Shown: positions 1 to 8,385 of the stretch, piece after piece
Numbering within the stretch: position 1 is the stretch's first letter
Layout: each line of letters starts with the position of its first letter
From: Chara braunii
Lineage: Eukaryota; Streptophyta; Charophyceae; Charales; Characeae
Length of the DNA stretch: 21,359 nucleotides
Assembly: GCA_003427395.1 (NCBI GenBank)
Contig: BFEA01000939.1
Location: 309,369-330,727, forward strand
Direction of reading: 5' to 3'
Notes under the pieces: generated by a model
What the model saw: the letters and a program-made list of their open reading frames with translations, nothing else
Database searches by the model: none
What the model was told of the DNA's origin: nothing
Position numbers and translations under genes: made by a program

Positions 1-470
1 GAAAAAAGGAAAAGAAAACGACGCGGAAAAGCGAGCAAAAAAGAAAAAAAAATAGAAAAGGAAAAAAAAAACGACGCGGAAAAGCGAGCAAAAAAGAAAA
101 GAAATGAAAAAAGGAAAAGAAAACAAAACAAAACAAAAAAAAAGGAAAAAAGGAAAAGAAAACAACGCGGAAAAGCGAGCAAAAAAGAAAAGAAAACAAA
201 AAGAAATGAAAGAAATGAAAAAAGGAAAAGAAAACGACGCGCAAAAAGGAAAAGAAAACGACGCCGCAAGCGACCGAAAAACGAAAGAGAAAAGGAGAAA
301 ACGACGCGGCGAGCGACCGAAAAACAAAAGAGAAAAGGAAAAAATAGAGAAACGACGCGGCAAACGCGCAAACAAAAGCAAGCGAAACAAAAAGAAAAAA
401 GGAAAACAAAAGCAAGCGAAACAAAAAGAAAACAAAAGCAACTGAAAAACAAAAGGAAAAAGGAAAACTC
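1..470. repeat. A-rich degenerate minisatellite
   Basis: The whole stretch is built from short A-rich blocks such as GGAAAAGAAAACGACGCGG and AAAAGCGAGCAAAAAAG, which recur with variable spacing (for example near 8-40, 60-100, 145-190 and 225-265). Cytosine and thymine are rare except in the repeated ACGACGCGG and GCGAGC cores. A lysine-rich open frame across 104-445 is a by-product of the AAA/AAG composition and is not taken as a gene. The block stops sharply near 470, where GC-rich sequence begins. Confidence 0.8.
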
Positions 471-477
471 TATCCGA

Positions 478-519
478 CGGCGGGCGCTCTGAGATATTCC
501 TTGCTATCGACGCCCGCCG
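478..519. other. GC-rich inverted repeat (hairpin)
   Basis: Arms CGGCGGGCG (478-486) and CGCCCGCCG (511-519) are perfectly complementary around a 24-nt loop. The hairpin marks the start of a GC-rich block (470-680) abutting the A-rich repeat. No function is assigned. Confidence 0.6.
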
Positions 520-604
520 CTCTTTCGATCTCTGGCACGCTGTGAACAATTCGGTACGCGCACCGCTCTGCACACCGCCGCGCCCTCGATCGCCCTTATC
601 CACC

Positions 605-627
605 GGGCCGAATCAAAAGTTCGGCCC
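605..627. other. perfect 8-bp hairpin
   Basis: GGGCCGAA (605-612) pairs exactly with TTCGGCCC (620-627) across a 7-nt loop TCAAAAG. It lies in the same GC-rich block as the hairpin at 478-519. There is no following T-run or gene end to support a terminator reading. Confidence 0.55.
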
Positions 628-689
628 AATTCCGGCGCGCAGCGGAACACGACCTCCCCCCGCGGGCCCACCGCGCTTAAGGGGTAGGA

Positions 690-742
690 TATGTATCATA
701 TATATGTATATATATATACATACATATATATATATATATTGC
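690..742. repeat. TA/CATA microsatellite
   Basis: An imperfect alternation of TA and CATA dinucleotides (ATATATGTATATATATATACATACATATATA-like, broken here only by a few G and C) runs for about 50 bp between GC-rich DNA and the upstream region of the membrane-protein gene. Confidence 0.85.
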
Positions 743-852
743 AACGAAACTTGGGCCCCACCACTATTTTTGCTGTGAACTACCGCGACGAGCTATTTTG
801 AAAACTTACCCTATTTGCATTGACAGTTTGCTGTGGGGTAGATTTGTCCACA

Positions 853-1072
853 AATATAATATAATAATTTAAAGCCTATTAAAATGGGTATTTGTGCGAA
901 TCAACCAAAAACGACGTCCCCATGCACGCCCACAACTCTCTGGCTTTCTCAAACGCTATTACTCTTTCCCACGGTTGCACTTGCTTCTTATCAGGTTCTT
1001 CCTTCTGCTCCTATGTCTACATCCCGGCACGGATTTGACGCCACTTGATTGATTGGCAATCTCAGGGAAAAA
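853..1072 (+). promoter_or_regulatory. possible promoter and 5' leader of the membrane-protein gene
   Basis: An AT-only stretch at about 853-873 (ATATAATATAATAATTTAAA) is the best TATA-like region upstream of the ATG at 1073. It is followed from about 918 to 1025 by pyrimidine-rich sequence with many CTT and TTC triplets, as is common in plant 5' leaders. The ATG is preceded by GGGAAAAA, which gives an A at -3. There is no direct evidence of a transcription start. Confidence 0.25.
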
Positions 1073-2425
1073 ATGTCGCTGTATTCTGAATTCCGTGAGA
1101 CCAACGCCATCTCGTACCTCGGCCTTTTTGGTGTCATTGCTACTCTCGTCCGTTACTTCCGCCTATACCTGAACTGGATTTTGCTGGACTGGTGGGGATT
1201 GGTCGGCATTCCCGTGTCCGCGGGCAACATTGGCCTGGTCTTTGGCATCCTGACGGAGATCGCACTGTTGTGCTTGGCCTTGGCCTCTCTGCAATCCGAT
1301 CACCGTGATTCTCTGGTAAAGTTCCTCTATGTGATTGATGTACTCGTCGCGGCGGCTCCGATTTTCGTGGCAGCTCTTCGACTTTTAAGTTGTTGAGTGG
1401 CAATTGTGTTTTTTTGTTTCCCTTTGATCGGTTATATGCTGCTGTCCTGTGCGGTTCGGGAAGCGTTGGATGGAGGAGGATTGGGTTATGATTACGCAGG
1501 TACGGCAAAGACACTGATGTCCATCTGTGTTTTGCTGCCTTGGGTCAATACAATTTGGAAAGGGATATGGAGCAAATACAGGGTTGAGCTGTGCAGTGAG
1601 GATGTGGTCGTTATGAAATTTCAGTATCTCATGCTCCCATTGCGGGTCAAGGTGTTGAACTTAACCCCGGAGGTTCTTTTTACTTGCCTGCCAGTATACG
1701 CCTTTTTCGCGTCCTCGCAACTACTCTGCTTTCTGCCTTGCGAATGTTGTGGCACAGGTATTTTCCGGATGAAATGCATGGAAGACGTGCTTTGGTGGAG
1801 CGATCAACCCATACCCTTCATGGGCCATCTGTGCTTCATGCTTGTCAGCAGTGCGCATTGTCTGTTTATTGTGGCTGTGTCGAAGAGAGCGGGGTATTGG
1901 CATTTGGATGTACGAACGGATGGGGATAAGCTGGCAGTTGCAGTCCAGATCTTTTCAATCCTTGGAATATTGGGCTTTCTTTGGGATCTCGCAACATGGC
2001 TTGGACTTGCAGAGATAGTTTGGCGTGGTGTGGAATCTGTGCATGGGTGGTGGACTAACCAGGGTGATGATATAGCTGCAGCTCCAAGACCCACCTCGAC
2101 GGGGACAAGATACTCAATGGTCAACATTGACCCTGGAGCAACGGTACTGAACAACGTGTTTGCCAGAATTCAAAGGGTCCGAGAAGTGGCAGGAGAAGAG
2201 GGCTGCCCTAGAGTTTGCATACTACGTCTCAATGGTCATGATGTCCAACCCGCTTTCACGATCTGGGATAAAATCAGGGCATGGAAATTGATGACCCAAG
2301 GACCTGCTCCAGGTCAAACCCCTTTATCCATCTACGAAACTACTGCAGTATTTTTCTTCCGCACCTCAACTACTGTTACAGAACGCAATGACAGCAGTAC
2401 AGCCACAGCTATGGGAGTGCGATGA
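1073..2425 (+). CDS. multi-pass membrane protein of unknown family, interrupted by one in-frame TGA
   Basis: I do not recognise the family. The frame from ATG 1073 runs 107 codons to a TGA at 1394-1396. The very next codon (GTG 1397) continues in the same frame for 342 codons to TGA 2423-2425, so without that single stop there would be one reading frame of about 450 codons. The start at 1073 is preferred over upstream TTG because it is an ATG in an A-rich context. Hydrophobic segments lie on both sides of the stop: about seven to nine candidate membrane spans, including those around ISYLGLFGVIATLV, NIGLVFGILTEIALLCLAL and VLVAAAPIFVAALRLL before it, and CFPLIGYMLLSC, LFTCLPVYAFFAS, LCFMLVSSAHCLFIVAV and VQIFSILGILGFLWDLATW after it. 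The last roughly 130 residues are hydrophilic. The TGA falls inside a hydrophobic span, so it does not separate two domains. It could be a nonsense mutation (pseudogene), a sequencing error, or readthrough. I found no GT-AG intron that removes it and keeps the frame. Confidence 0.55.
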
Positions 2426-2493
2426 CCTACGCGGTGGTCCTCTACCGACTGATGGCAAAGGCTAGAATACCCCGAGGTCATGCTGAGAAGAAG

Positions 2494-2512
2494 AACAACA
2501 ACAACAACAACA
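2494..2512. repeat. AAC trinucleotide repeat
   Basis: AAC is repeated about six times shortly after the stop of the membrane-protein frame. The sequence from 2426 to 2800 otherwise shows no gene. Confidence 0.75.
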
Positions 2513-2806
2513 GCCGGAAACCACAAGATGCCTACAACAACCCATAACAGCGGTACTAGGCAAGTATACCTGGGTTGCTTTGGGCGTGCCATAGGAGGCC
2601 CATTAGACACTGCCTGTGATGTCTCAGGTATGCAATGCTAGATCCATATACTGGGGAGCCCGGGTAAACTTTGGGGGCGTTGATGTATGCCTAGCGCCCG
2701 AAGTACCCGTATGACAGGGCTTGATCGAGTGCACGTCAACCAGGGCTCACCGGTTTTCCTGCACAGCCCTGGTGCCTGCAACCGCTGTCTGGTCAGGCCA
2801 CCCCGC

Positions 2807-2807
<1 letters not shown>

Positions 2808-2890
<83 letters not shown>
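2808..2890. repeat. (AC)n microsatellite
   Basis: About 40 AC units run with a single CG interruption near 2841 and end in CGCGCGC. The four open frames across it are dinucleotide artefacts (His-Thr or Cys-Val strings) and are not genes. Confidence 0.95.
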
Positions 2891-2891
<1 letters not shown>

Positions 2892-3600
2892 GCGCTAGCA
2901 GCCAGACGGATGATTGACACACAATTTCCCTGGCCATCATTGGCAGTTTTCAAATTACAAAGCAGAAACGTTTTCTCCCTCACCCCCTTCCCCCCCACCA
3001 AATTATCCTCATTAGCCCCTCTGACCCTACGGTGGGAGTTTATTCAAAAGGGAAAGGGAAAGAAGCAATCATGACCTCCTCCTTATTTCTCTCCAGATCT
3101 CCATACGGCCACCGTCGTTCTCCCATCACCACCAGAATTCCCTGTGATGATCATCCCCCTATCATGCAAGACAATTGCATGATTCGTACGCTATTCAGTT
3201 ACCCCCCGCTTCTCCTGGCATCCTTCCCCCTTCATGTCGAGTTCATGATGATTCCCTCCTCGCGCTCCTCATCCCTCCCCTTACTCATTGTGCTGCTCAC
3301 CGATAGACCCCTACTCCCCCCGTCCTACCTCAGGGTGTACCACTCACTGACAGAACCCTCACCGGAGACAGAGACCTAGAGCGTGGTGACGTGTCATAAT
3401 GCCCCACGTGGCTGGTATGGGTCTCTTTGAGGCTTCTGGTACTTGGCACAGGCCTCAAGTGTGAGCGCCGAAGGCTGGTACTCCAAAGGGAAACTTACAT
3501 AACATCAGCCTTGTGGGTGTTTTTGTTTGCTTAACTAGGGGCCTCTCCACACCACTGTCGAAATGAAAAAAGCACCAGACTAAGTGGATCTTCTGCAGAA
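2891..3600. other. non-coding, pyrimidine-rich stretch
   Basis: The + strand from about 2970 to 3370 is rich in C and T with many CCCCC and CTCC runs. The open frame at 3032-3379 has low-complexity composition and no recognisable motif. From 3380 to 3600 I see nothing specific. Confidence 0.4.
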
Positions 3601-3637
3601 AGTGGCAAGATGCATCCATTACTGCTCATTGTAACCG

Positions 3638-4020
3638 ATGCATCGACAAGACCAAATCAAACGGATGATCCAAGACGAGATAAGTAACCAATGGCAGGCA
3701 GTCAAGGAAAAGCTGGACCTGTTCCATACAAAAGAAGACATAGTCGGGAGGCCGCCATTGCTCGGTTCTGTACCGACTGGTTGGGTGGTAGGCGGGGGGG
3801 GGGATCGATGGCAGAAGTATTCTGGACAGGAGACGCAGTTCGGGTGGCCCTGGCTGAGGAGGACCCGGCAAGAGATGATTTTGTCAGAGACTACAGGCTG
3901 ATCTTTCATGATTGGACAGTGGTGGACCCCAGTGGCCCCCTGCGACCTCCGTCGAATTTGTCGGACCCCTTTCCCCCACACCCTTTATCGATGGTTGAAT
4001 TCCTGCAAGAATATCACTGA
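3638..4020 (+). pseudogene. LINE ORF2 C-terminal tail, frameshifted copy
   Basis: Two overlapping frames together match, in order, the C-terminal part of the LINE protein at 20620-21000. The first frame (from 3638) reads an Ile/Gln/Glu-rich helix with DEISNQWQAVKEKLDLF, which corresponds to QTEIRTQWEMMKERLSQF in the other copy. Near 3745-3755 the homology moves to the frame open to 4020, with FCTDWLGG matching FNLEWLGD, then RDYRLIFHDW matching RDYQITFHNW, and LSDPFPPHPLSMVEF matching FSDPFPQSGLALVNL. This region lies beyond the reverse-transcriptase and zinc-binding domains in L1-type plant LINEs. There is no RT domain here, so it is a 5'-truncated, dead copy. The identification comes from comparison within the window. 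Confidence 0.7.
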
Positions 4021-4115
4021 AGAGTACCTCGGTAGGGCCTGCGGAGTTAATCCCCTGGGATACTGGAGGACCCATTTGTAGCTCTGCTAATAAGTATGTG
4101 TATGGTGTATGGGAT

Positions 4116-4136
4116 GCTGGACCCGGTTTCCAGCAG
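4116..4136 (-). repeat. inverted single copy of the hairpin repeat family
   Basis: The sequence GCTGGACCCGGTTTCCAG followed by CAG is the reverse complement, with one mismatch, of the core of the tandem units at 4730-5210. It is itself a hairpin with GCTGGA and TCCAGC arms. Confidence 0.7.
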
Positions 4137-4222
4137 GGAGCTGCCCTTATCACAATCCCTAGCTGGCCGACATCGATTTTTTCCAAAACAGATTCGTAGT
4201 TTTCATTTCAGCTTCAATCCGA

Positions 4223-4240
4223 GGGGGGGGGGGGGGGNGG
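4223..4240. other. G homopolymer containing an ambiguous base
   Basis: Fifteen G residues (4223-4237) are followed by an N at 4238 and GG. This is the only N in the window and probably marks an unresolved homopolymer length. Confidence 0.9.
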
Positions 4241-4393
4241 TAGCTACAGCGCGAAGGACCCGGTGCCCCCCGGGGCCCAAGGCGGCAGCTGCTCGCCCGG
4301 CCTGCCTTCTTCCCTGCTCAGTCAATCCCCTGCAATCCCGGGTAATCAATGCTGGCAGGGATACGTTTTGGGACAAGAAATTATGTATTTAAG

Positions 4394-4418
4394 GGACGTT
4401 GGACCCGGTTTCCAGCAG
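4394..4418 (-). repeat. second inverted copy of the hairpin repeat family
   Basis: Read on the minus strand this matches about 25 bases of the tandem unit at 5037 (CTGCTGGAAA then C/TCGGGTCCAAC then GTCCC), longer than the copy at 4116. It sits about 310 bp before the direct-orientation array. Confidence 0.7.
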
Positions 4419-4729
4419 GTGATGATCCCCACCAATAGACAGAGTGGCTAGCATGCAAAGCCTCAATCCCAGAGGTTCTCTTACCACCACTGGGATAGAG
4501 GCCTTGGGTGTGGCAAGGCCCTAGGGCTAGGCTGTCTTCTTTTGTTGTTTGGAAAAAACTGGTACTTCTTCTTCAAACAGAATTTGGGTGGTTCACTTTT
4601 TTTTTCTTCTTCTTTTTTTTTTTTTTTTGAAACTTCGTGTACGGGAAACCTACTTAACGAGGTGATAAGAGCATCCCCGGTAAGTAGGTCCCGGCGTCGA
4701 AGGCTCCATCTATTGGTGGGGAGCTACAC

Positions 4730-5210
4730 CTGCTGGAAATCGGGTCCAGCGTCCCTGTACAGTGATGTGAATGTATCTGCTGGAAATGGGGTCCAGCGTC
4801 CCTGTACGATGATGTGAATGAATCTGCTGGAAATCGGGTCCAGCGTCCCTATGCAGAGATGTATTGGTATATCCAACTACCTATGCATGGACATTAAGCA
4901 ACCTATGTCTGATGGACCTATCATGTCCTACAGTCAGACACTCTCCAGTCTGTCTGTCTTATCTGCTGGAAGCAATCTATGTCTGATGGACCTATCATGT
5001 CCTACAGTCCGTCACTGTCCAATCTGTCTGTCTTATCTGCTGGAAATCGGGTCCAACATCCCTGTACGATGATGTGAATGAATCTGCTGGAAATCGGGTT
5101 CAGCGGCCCTATGCAGAGATGCATTGATGTCTCCAACTACCTATGCATGCACGTTAAGCAATCTATGTCAGATGAACCTATCATGTCCTACAGTCAGAAA
5201 CTGTCTGTAT
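4730..5210 (+). repeat. compound tandem repeat, 47-bp units within a 260-bp higher-order unit
   Basis: Units beginning CTGCTGGAAATCGGGTCCAG start at 4730, 4777 and 4824 (period 47) and again at 5037 and 5084 (period 47). A truncated unit begins at 4963. A short unit carrying CCTGTACGATGATGTGAATG is followed by a longer one carrying CCCTATGCAGAGATG and CAACTACCTATGCATG, and this pair recurs 260 bp later (4777 and 5037). Each unit head contains GCTGGA and TCCAGC arms around a 7-nt loop, so every unit can fold. Open frames through the array are side effects of the period and have no protein motif. Confidence 0.85.
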
Positions 5211-5387
5211 ATGTACATCAATCCATATACGACAACATCCAATCTGTATATCATCATTCATCAATTTATACATTTCCCCTGAAGGGAAAACCCTATCCCC
5301 TACCCCAGCATAGGATCATAGAAATCCAGAAATCAAACCCTAACACCGATATAAAGCCAAACCCCAGAGTTGATGTACTGTATGTGA

Positions 5388-5409
5388 GCTGGAAGCCGAG
5401 TCCAACATC
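5388..5409 (+). repeat. diverged outlying copy of the hairpin repeat head
   Basis: GCTGGAAGCCGAGTCCAACA resembles the unit head at 5037 with a few substitutions. It lies about 180 bp beyond the main array. I see no gene or other repeat between 5410 and 5960. Confidence 0.5.
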
Positions 5410-5965
5410 TCTAAAGAATGATGTGTGTAGACAGACCATATATGCACTTGGCTCACCTGTATCACCAAAAGGAGCAGACGCATTGATTACTTCCAACCCA
5501 GGGGAAGGATTCACCTTCAGCTCGTAAATCTTATATCCTCTATACAACGATGTATATACCTATTATTTCGCACATATGCTCACCAGCAATAGCAAAGGTA
5601 ATCATCAACAGTCCTTCCATGATTAAGAGTTGAGGTTTAGGAAGATGACAGGCAATCAAGGCTAATCATCTCAGAGCGATCATCTATCCTATCCCCACCC
5701 GGCACCAGAAAGAAGACACGATTCATCATGAGAAAACACGGGTAGGGGTGGGGGGGAACAGTAAATCTTACCTCCAACCTCAAACCCCACTTCCCCAGCC
5801 GCAACAAGACACAAATTCTCCCCCACTGTACTGATGGCGGCATCTTTCCCATGATGCTGATAAGGAGCTTCGATGCAGAAGCACCACTCTCTGCCCCTCT
5901 TCCCCCATGGTTATCGCCACCACCGTCGTCGTAATTGTTGTCATTCTTGTGGCTATTACTGTTGC

Positions 5966-5967
<2 letters not shown>

Positions 5968-5996
<29 letters not shown>

Positions 5997-5997
5997 A

Positions 5998-6029
<32 letters not shown>

Positions 6030-6246
6030 ATCACCGTCGTTGTTGTTTGACAGTGTCATCCTTCTCACCCTCCCCACCCTTTACCCCCAGTCCCAGATCA
6101 CCATTGTTGTTCTCGTTACTGTTGTTGTTGTTGTTGACGCCGTCGTTCTTGTTGTTGTTGTTGTTGTCTCCTTCACGCCCGTCTGAGCCAGTTCGCTCAA
6201 TCGCGACTCGCTGCGCCGTTATTGTTGTTGTTGTCATTGTTGTTGT
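5968..6246. repeat. TTG/CAA trinucleotide-rich tract
   Basis: Clusters of TTG lie at about 5968-6030, 6119-6136, 6150-6167 and 6220-6246, separated by C-rich unique sequence. Poly-Asn, poly-Thr and poly-Leu frames over the tract are artefacts of the repeat. Confidence 0.85.
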
Positions 6247-6388
6247 CACCCATCCCACTCTTCTCGTCAATCTCACCCATTTCGGAACTCAAAAATGCAG
6301 TTTTCTCTTTGCTCTTATGCTCCCCCGTTTGACTAGAAAAAACGAGGGAAATTGCAAATAGGTATTCTTGCACCTGCACCAACAGTCG

Positions 6389-6712
6389 TAGCTCAGTCTG
6401 TACACCCACGAGCTATTGAAATAGTGAGCCAATTAGTGGGCCTAGCTCAGTTGGTACACCCACGAGCTATTGAAATACAGAGCCGATTAATGGGCCTAGC
6501 TTAGTCGGTACACCCACAAGCTATTGAAATACAGAGCCAATGAATGGGCCTAGCTCAGTCGGTACACCCACGAACTATTGAAATAGCAAGCCAAATAATG
6601 GGCCTAGCTCAGTTGGTACACCCGCAAACTATTGAAATAGAGAGCCAATTAACAAGTTTAGCTCAGTCGGTACACCCATGGCTGTTGCAATACATACCAC
6701 AGTTCAAATCCC
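6389..6712 (+). repeat. six-fold tandem array of a tRNA box-A unit, exactly 54 bp
   Basis: TAGCTCAG (TAGCTTAG in the third unit) begins at 6389, 6443, 6497, 6551, 6605 and 6659, every 54 bp. Each unit reads TAGCTCAGTYGGTACACCCA, then a GAGCTATTGAAAT-like stretch, then GCCAATTAATGGGCC or similar. TAGCTCAGTYGG fits the RNA polymerase III box-A consensus (TRGCNNAGNNGG). Only the last unit runs on into a box-B-like sequence, so five promoter halves are stacked upstream of one complete tRNA-like head. Units 2-5 have few differences, which suggests recent expansion or homogenisation. Confidence 0.85.
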
Positions 6713-6778
6713 AATGCAACCGAAATGACCAGAATACAATCATTCTAAATAAGTTGGCGCAGGTCATCTCAACGCCAT
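6645..6778 (+). mobile_element. tRNA-derived SINE-like head and body
   Basis: Box A (TAGCTCAGTCGG at 6659) and box B (GTTCAAATCCC at 6702) are about 43 bp apart, as in a tRNA gene. The intervening sequence does not fold into a recognisable anticodon arm, so this is not a functional tRNA. The sequence after box B, including GACCAGAATACAATCATTCT, recurs at 17764-17840 and so behaves as a dispersed repeat. The element runs directly into the left LTR at 6779. Calling it a SINE is inference from the internal promoter and the second copy of its body. Confidence 0.55.
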
Positions 6779-7138
6779 TGTGACGGACCCGCCGGGATGG
6801 TGGTCCGTCACGATCAAAACAAAGGGTTGAGGGGGAGGAGATGAAGATGGAGCTGGAAGGGACAGCGCAGCTCCGACGCAGACTCAACACGCACGTACTC
6901 CAAAAGTGCAGAATGAAGAATGATCTAAAAAACAGACAACAGCTGGGGTATACCCCCAGCGGACTGACTGGATTGGACTGGACTGGCCTAGTATCGACAG
7001 TGGTACCGGGCAGGACTGGACTGGACTGGAACAGTACACGGCCTGTGGGGTCAGGCCACGGCCTGGTCCCACAGGCCGAACTGGCAAATAGCCGAATAGG
7101 TCGTGGCTGTAGGCCAGGGCAGATGGAGGCCCGCTGCA
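6779..7138 (-). repeat. 3' LTR of the chromovirus
   Basis: The 360-bp sequence is shared with 17129-17486 and begins TG and ends CA. Near its plus-strand start it has a perfect 9-bp inverted repeat, TGACGGACC and GGTCCGTCA. It also contains GGACT/GGACTGG pentamer-like repeats around 6968-7030 and a near palindrome, CTGGGGTATACCCCCAG, at about 6952. Homology with the right LTR stops exactly at CTGCA. The minus-strand bases just upstream (GAGGATCG) are only weakly purine-rich, so the polypurine tract is not convincing. Confidence 0.7.
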
Positions 7139-8103
7139 CGATCCTCAGACCTGTAATGGATCGCAAGAGCCATAAACACGCTATCCAAAAAAGCAGTGAA
7201 ACTCTGCAATAAAGAAAGCTGAGAAATCTAGGATGCAGAGTCCATGCAATGCAGCCTAAGCTACATAATGTCAATTGAAAAACAAATGTCTTGTATACAC
7301 ATCCTAACAAACAACAGAAAATGAAATGTAGCATGATACAATCCTAAAGTTCTAGAGGCAATGACCTCAGTGCTGAAAAGGAAAAGAGCAATACGTCACA
7401 AGTAATGTCATGTCGCTGAACCACTAAGAGTGGGATGGTCTCAGAGGGAGTGAATGCAACCTAAGAATCGAAACTCCTAAGGGCAGTCACACACGAAGGT
7501 GGGATAGGTCATCAGGCTCAAGGTGAGGAAGTGGTAGCGAAACAAAACCAACGACCCTAACAGATAGACCATCAATGCGGGTAATAGTCGACGAAAGGGT
7601 GACACCATGCAGGGTCGACCATGAGAAGGGAAGTCTGGAATAAGGTGGAGATATGCCTAACTGAAGGCATGCAAGAGTCGACACTAGGGTGATGAGGGCA
7701 GTGGGTGAGGTAAACATGCACACAACTCACCGATTGGGGGAGGAAAGAGCTAGATCTGGGAGTAGGGAAGCCAAGATAACGCGACGGTCCCAATGCCTAT
7801 GCGATACCAAGGGAGAGTCCAACTCAAAGAGACCCAGCTACGTGAGAACCATCATGCGACAGATGCAAGGGAATGTACAGGGTAGGGTGGTGGCATGAAG
7901 TAGTCACATTCAAAGAAGTCGAAGCCGATAAGATGGCTGAAGTCGAGAAGGTGACTGAAGTCGTCGAAGTGGTCGATAACGTCGATGAAGTAGGAGTCGA
8001 GTCGATATCGAAGCAGAACCGCAAATCGCCGATATCCTGAAAAAGTTGATGATGGAGTATCTGATGGTGTGAGTCAGTAGGGAGATAGTAAGTGATCAGA
8101 GTT
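7139..8103 (-). other. non-coding 3' region of the chromovirus
   Basis: This lies between the last codon of the pol remnant and the 3' LTR. No domain is recognisable. The part from 7906 to 8010 is a short GAAGTCGA-type repeat, read as Ser/Thr-rich on the minus strand and Glu/Val-rich on the plus strand. It may be a decayed extension of the polyprotein or simply a simple-sequence tract. Confidence 0.4.
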
Positions 8104-8385
8104 TTAATCGTCGAGACGCCGAGAACGTCGACGAGTGCGTTGTGGACGCGCGGAGGCATCTGTCTCTTGCGAAAGAATGGCCTCAGAGGGAGCGGGCTCG
8201 TCCTCAACGATCTCCTCAACCGGAGGAGGAGGAAAAGGGTCAGTCGGATGAGTAGGAGCAGATGTCTCAGCACGACGAGCACATTCATATGCACGCACCA
8301 AACATCCGGGTGTGCTGCAAGTGCTCAAAAGGCTCCCAAGTAACCTCCTCATCAGGATATTCCTTCCAATGCACAAAGTACTCGA
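8104..8385 (-). pseudogene. pol C-terminus with chromodomain
   Basis: About 25 residues reading EYFVHWKEYPDEEVTWEP match the chromodomain core, with its aromatic residues and the WEP motif. In chromoviruses this module sits at the end of integrase and directs insertion to marked chromatin. A change of frame near 8300 separates it from an acidic and proline-rich tail ending in an Arg-rich segment (RTRRRSRRLDD) and a TAA at 8104-8106. That final TAA is likely the genuine stop. Confidence 0.75.

Noticed and set aside
104-445. Lysine-rich 113-codon open frame
   Set aside because: It is produced by A-rich minisatellite DNA (AAA/AAG/GAA codons). There is no domain, and the frame follows the repeat.
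2638-3074. Open frames across the AC repeat (Cys-Val and His-Thr strings)
   Set aside because: They are dinucleotide-repeat artefacts in several frames on both strands.
4730-5210. CRISPR-like array in the 47-bp repeats
   Set aside because: The units are contiguous tandem repeats with no variable spacers, and the DNA is eukaryotic.
5637-6409. Asn-, Thr- and Leu-rich frames over the TTG tract
   Set aside because: They are trinucleotide-repeat translations without conserved domains on either strand.
6663-7334. 223-residue minus-strand open frame through the 3' LTR
   Set aside because: It is open by chance across LTR and flank and has no domain. Shorter shadow frames in the other LTR copies carry the same GRGLTPQAVYCSS-type peptides.
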